Shown piece by piece: positions 62,575 through 64,000 of a stretch of DNA of 64,000 nt (positions within the stretch are counted from its first letter, which is position 1; every line of letters begins with the position of its first letter). Both the position numbers and the translations under genes were made by a program. This DNA is from Neurospora intermedia. Lineage: Eukaryota > Ascomycota > Sordariomycetes > Sordariales > Sordariaceae. The stretch spans positions 2,232,001-2,296,000 of the forward strand of contig BTPP01000003.1 in NCBI GenBank assembly GCA_037102815.1, in the 5' to 3' direction. Under the pieces are notes generated by a model that worked only from the letters and a program-made list of their open reading frames with translations, did not search any database and was not told the origin of the DNA.

Positions 62575-64000
62575 AACGCCGTCGCTACGCTCGTCGTAGG
62601 ATATTGTAAAGGACGTAAACGACCCTCCTGAATCGATTGCCTTTGTTAGTTTTCGTTTTAGAGCACTCCTCGACTAGAAATCGGCGTTTCCGGTTTTAAA
62701 GCAGTTTTGCAATGGTTGTTGAGAGAAGTGCAAAAGAGTAGTAATAGTAATAGTAATAGCAATATAGTAGCTAAAAAGAGGAAGACCTATCGACAGTCCT
62801 AGGACCCCTATATTTTATAAACCCACACTCCCTCTTCTAGGCCTTCCTCAATTTAGATACTACTTTAATAGTACTATATATAGGTATAGTGTATTTTATA
62901 AATAATTTAATACAATTATACTATATATTATATTAGTTATTATTAATTCGAATAACCTTCGGCGAATATACTTATTTTACTAGTAATTCGGAAGATAATA
63001 GTAAGGCTATATTTCCTTCGGATTTTATCTACTTTTATTGCTGCAGAGAAAGCGGTAAATACTATTATCGCCTACTAAAAAATAACCCCGACTACCGTAT
63101 TTATATTGGTTGTATAAAGGCGGTTAGTAAAAATTATACTAGTTAAATCGAATAATATAATAGCGAAATCATTTTAATTATTAATAAGTATTTAGATATT
63201 AACCTCCTATTAATAGATAATGAATTCCCTAGTCTCTTAACTTATTTTCAGTTCGGTTGATAAATATATTTCGAATAATATAAGTTAATTATACGCTTCG
63301 ATTAAAAGTATTAAATTCTTTAAGAATAGGTTGACTAATTTATACCTATTATTATTAATTATTTTAATAATAATATTCTAGATAATCCTAGTCTATTAAT
63401 ATAGACGGGAAAGAGGGAAAAAAGGCGCTTTTAAAAATATACGATAGAGCTAGATATTGAATAGGAAGATAGATATTTCTTTATTCGCTATATACTAGAC
63501 TAAACTAATATGAATAACCTAGACGGATTCTAAGTTAATTCTTTAGAATTTAGTAAGTTTAAAATTTCCCCCCTTGCCTTTATACTACTACTTCGGATAC
63601 AATTAGAAATTAAAGAATTCGGGCGTAAAACTTTCAAAGATTAATAGGATTGAGTTTATAGTGGCTTTAATATTTTCAATTGTCTTATATTAATATTTAT
63701 CGATAGATTTAGTATTTACTGTAATACTTACCGGTTTGTAATAGGGGTATATCAATTGCTGGCTAGGTTACCCTATAATATTCGAATTCGAAATACTAAT
63801 ATATTCCCTATCGTTTTAAATCCATATACTTTAAATTTTAATGATGTTGTAAAGGCTCTGGGTTGTTTAATACCCCTAGACTAGGGTACAGTTATAATGT
63901 AGGTACAAGGACGGCTAATACTAGTATTAGTATTTATATTCTATTATACTAGTAATATACTTTAATAAAATTAGAATGTGGGTGTAATTGGTATAGCTGG

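Larger units (their letters stand above)
56529..62738 (-). mobile_element. Full-length Tad1-like LINE 2 (6.2 kb)
   Basis: Matches LINE 1 end to end except for a missing ~140 bp near 57390 and a different extreme 5' end (62709-62738 against 53211-53220). Same minus orientation and same 3' tail gggaataagaatatta. It is inserted in the transposase-like gene at a TAGTAA-type repeat. RIP-type differences separate the two copies throughout. Confidence 0.83.
55750..64000 (+). pseudogene. Decayed fungal transposase-like gene (CACTA/Plavaka-like?), split by LINE 2, partial
   Basis: A plus-strand coding region runs to 56514, is cut by LINE 2 and resumes at 62753, leaving the window at 64000. It starts with an Asn/Gly/Lys repeat (gataataataaa-like 12 bp units, 55820-55876), then a helical region (about 55950-56400) with TAG at Gln codons. 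LINE 2 landed in a CAG/TAA-type triplet run. After it comes a Cys/His-containing stretch (about 63000-63130), then a part ending FIDRFSIYCNTYRFVIGVYQ, NTNIFPIVLNPYTLNFNDVV and LIPLDQGTVI (63690-63890). I recall this FIDxFGLYRNxYRS…GSNFNDVV pattern from fungal Plavaka/CACTA-like transposases. That assignment is from memory. Confidence 0.45.

Noticed and set aside
1-64000. Starship-type element, tyrosine recombinase, biosynthetic cluster or effector gene
   Set aside because: No captain-like recombinase, intact enzyme genes or signal-peptide reading frames were recognised on either strand.

Overview
The window is a 64 kb block of AT-rich, repeat-packed heterochromatin from a filamentous ascomycete (Pezizomycotina type). 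Three things point there. The DNA is almost stripped of CpA/TpG and full of TpA, and nearly every coding frame is riddled with TAG/TAA codons where Gln, Trp or Arg codons are expected: this is the footprint of repeat-induced point mutation (RIP). The transposon set is fungal: Fot1/Pogo, Mutator-like (MULE), hAT-type MITEs, Ty3/Gypsy and Copia elements, and a Tad1-like LINE. An internal repeat carries TTAGGG blocks. I recognise no intact host gene. The species cannot be named; an AT isochore, pericentromere or accessory chromosome would all fit.

Layout. 1-2348: 5' part of a Pogo transposon on the minus strand, apparently inside a hAT-type MITE (2351-3246) that also holds a MULE-type MITE (2450-2973). 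3255-5187 and 24002-25300: unidentified AT-rich flanks with a Gly-rich coding-like stretch. 5188-23996: Gypsy element 1 (minus), split by Gypsy element 2 (12643-21129) and by a ~0.9 kb composite tRNA-like repeat. Gypsy 2 itself holds a palindromic TIR element (12946-13488) and a hAT-type MITE (14719-15172). 25304-26406: MULE-type MITE holding a third hAT-type MITE. 27539-30666: second Pogo copy (plus) holding a second composite repeat, then one lone TIR end. 31049-34134: full-length MULE with long TIRs and a decayed transposase. 34880-35472: fourth hAT-type MITE. 35766-36393: 5'-truncated LINE. 36402-41202: unidentified region with a long decayed minus-strand coding region. 41208-54351: Copia element, split by a full-length LINE (46874-53220) and a 126 bp GC-rich MITE. 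55750-64000: decayed transposase-like gene on the plus strand, split by a second full-length LINE (56529-62738) and running off the window.

Target-site duplications (TSDs) and paired termini let most insertions be ordered: older elements are broken by younger ones, up to three layers deep. Nothing here acts as an operon or pathway. The shared theme is repeated invasion followed by RIP inactivation. Short elements and the composite repeat keep more CpA than their hosts. The least explained items are the composite tRNA-like/TTAGGG/minisatellite repeat (2 copies), the palindromic element starting ggcatttactcc, and the unknown gene at 37.25-40.1 kb with a Gln/Tyr/Ser-rich tail. All alignments were made by eye.
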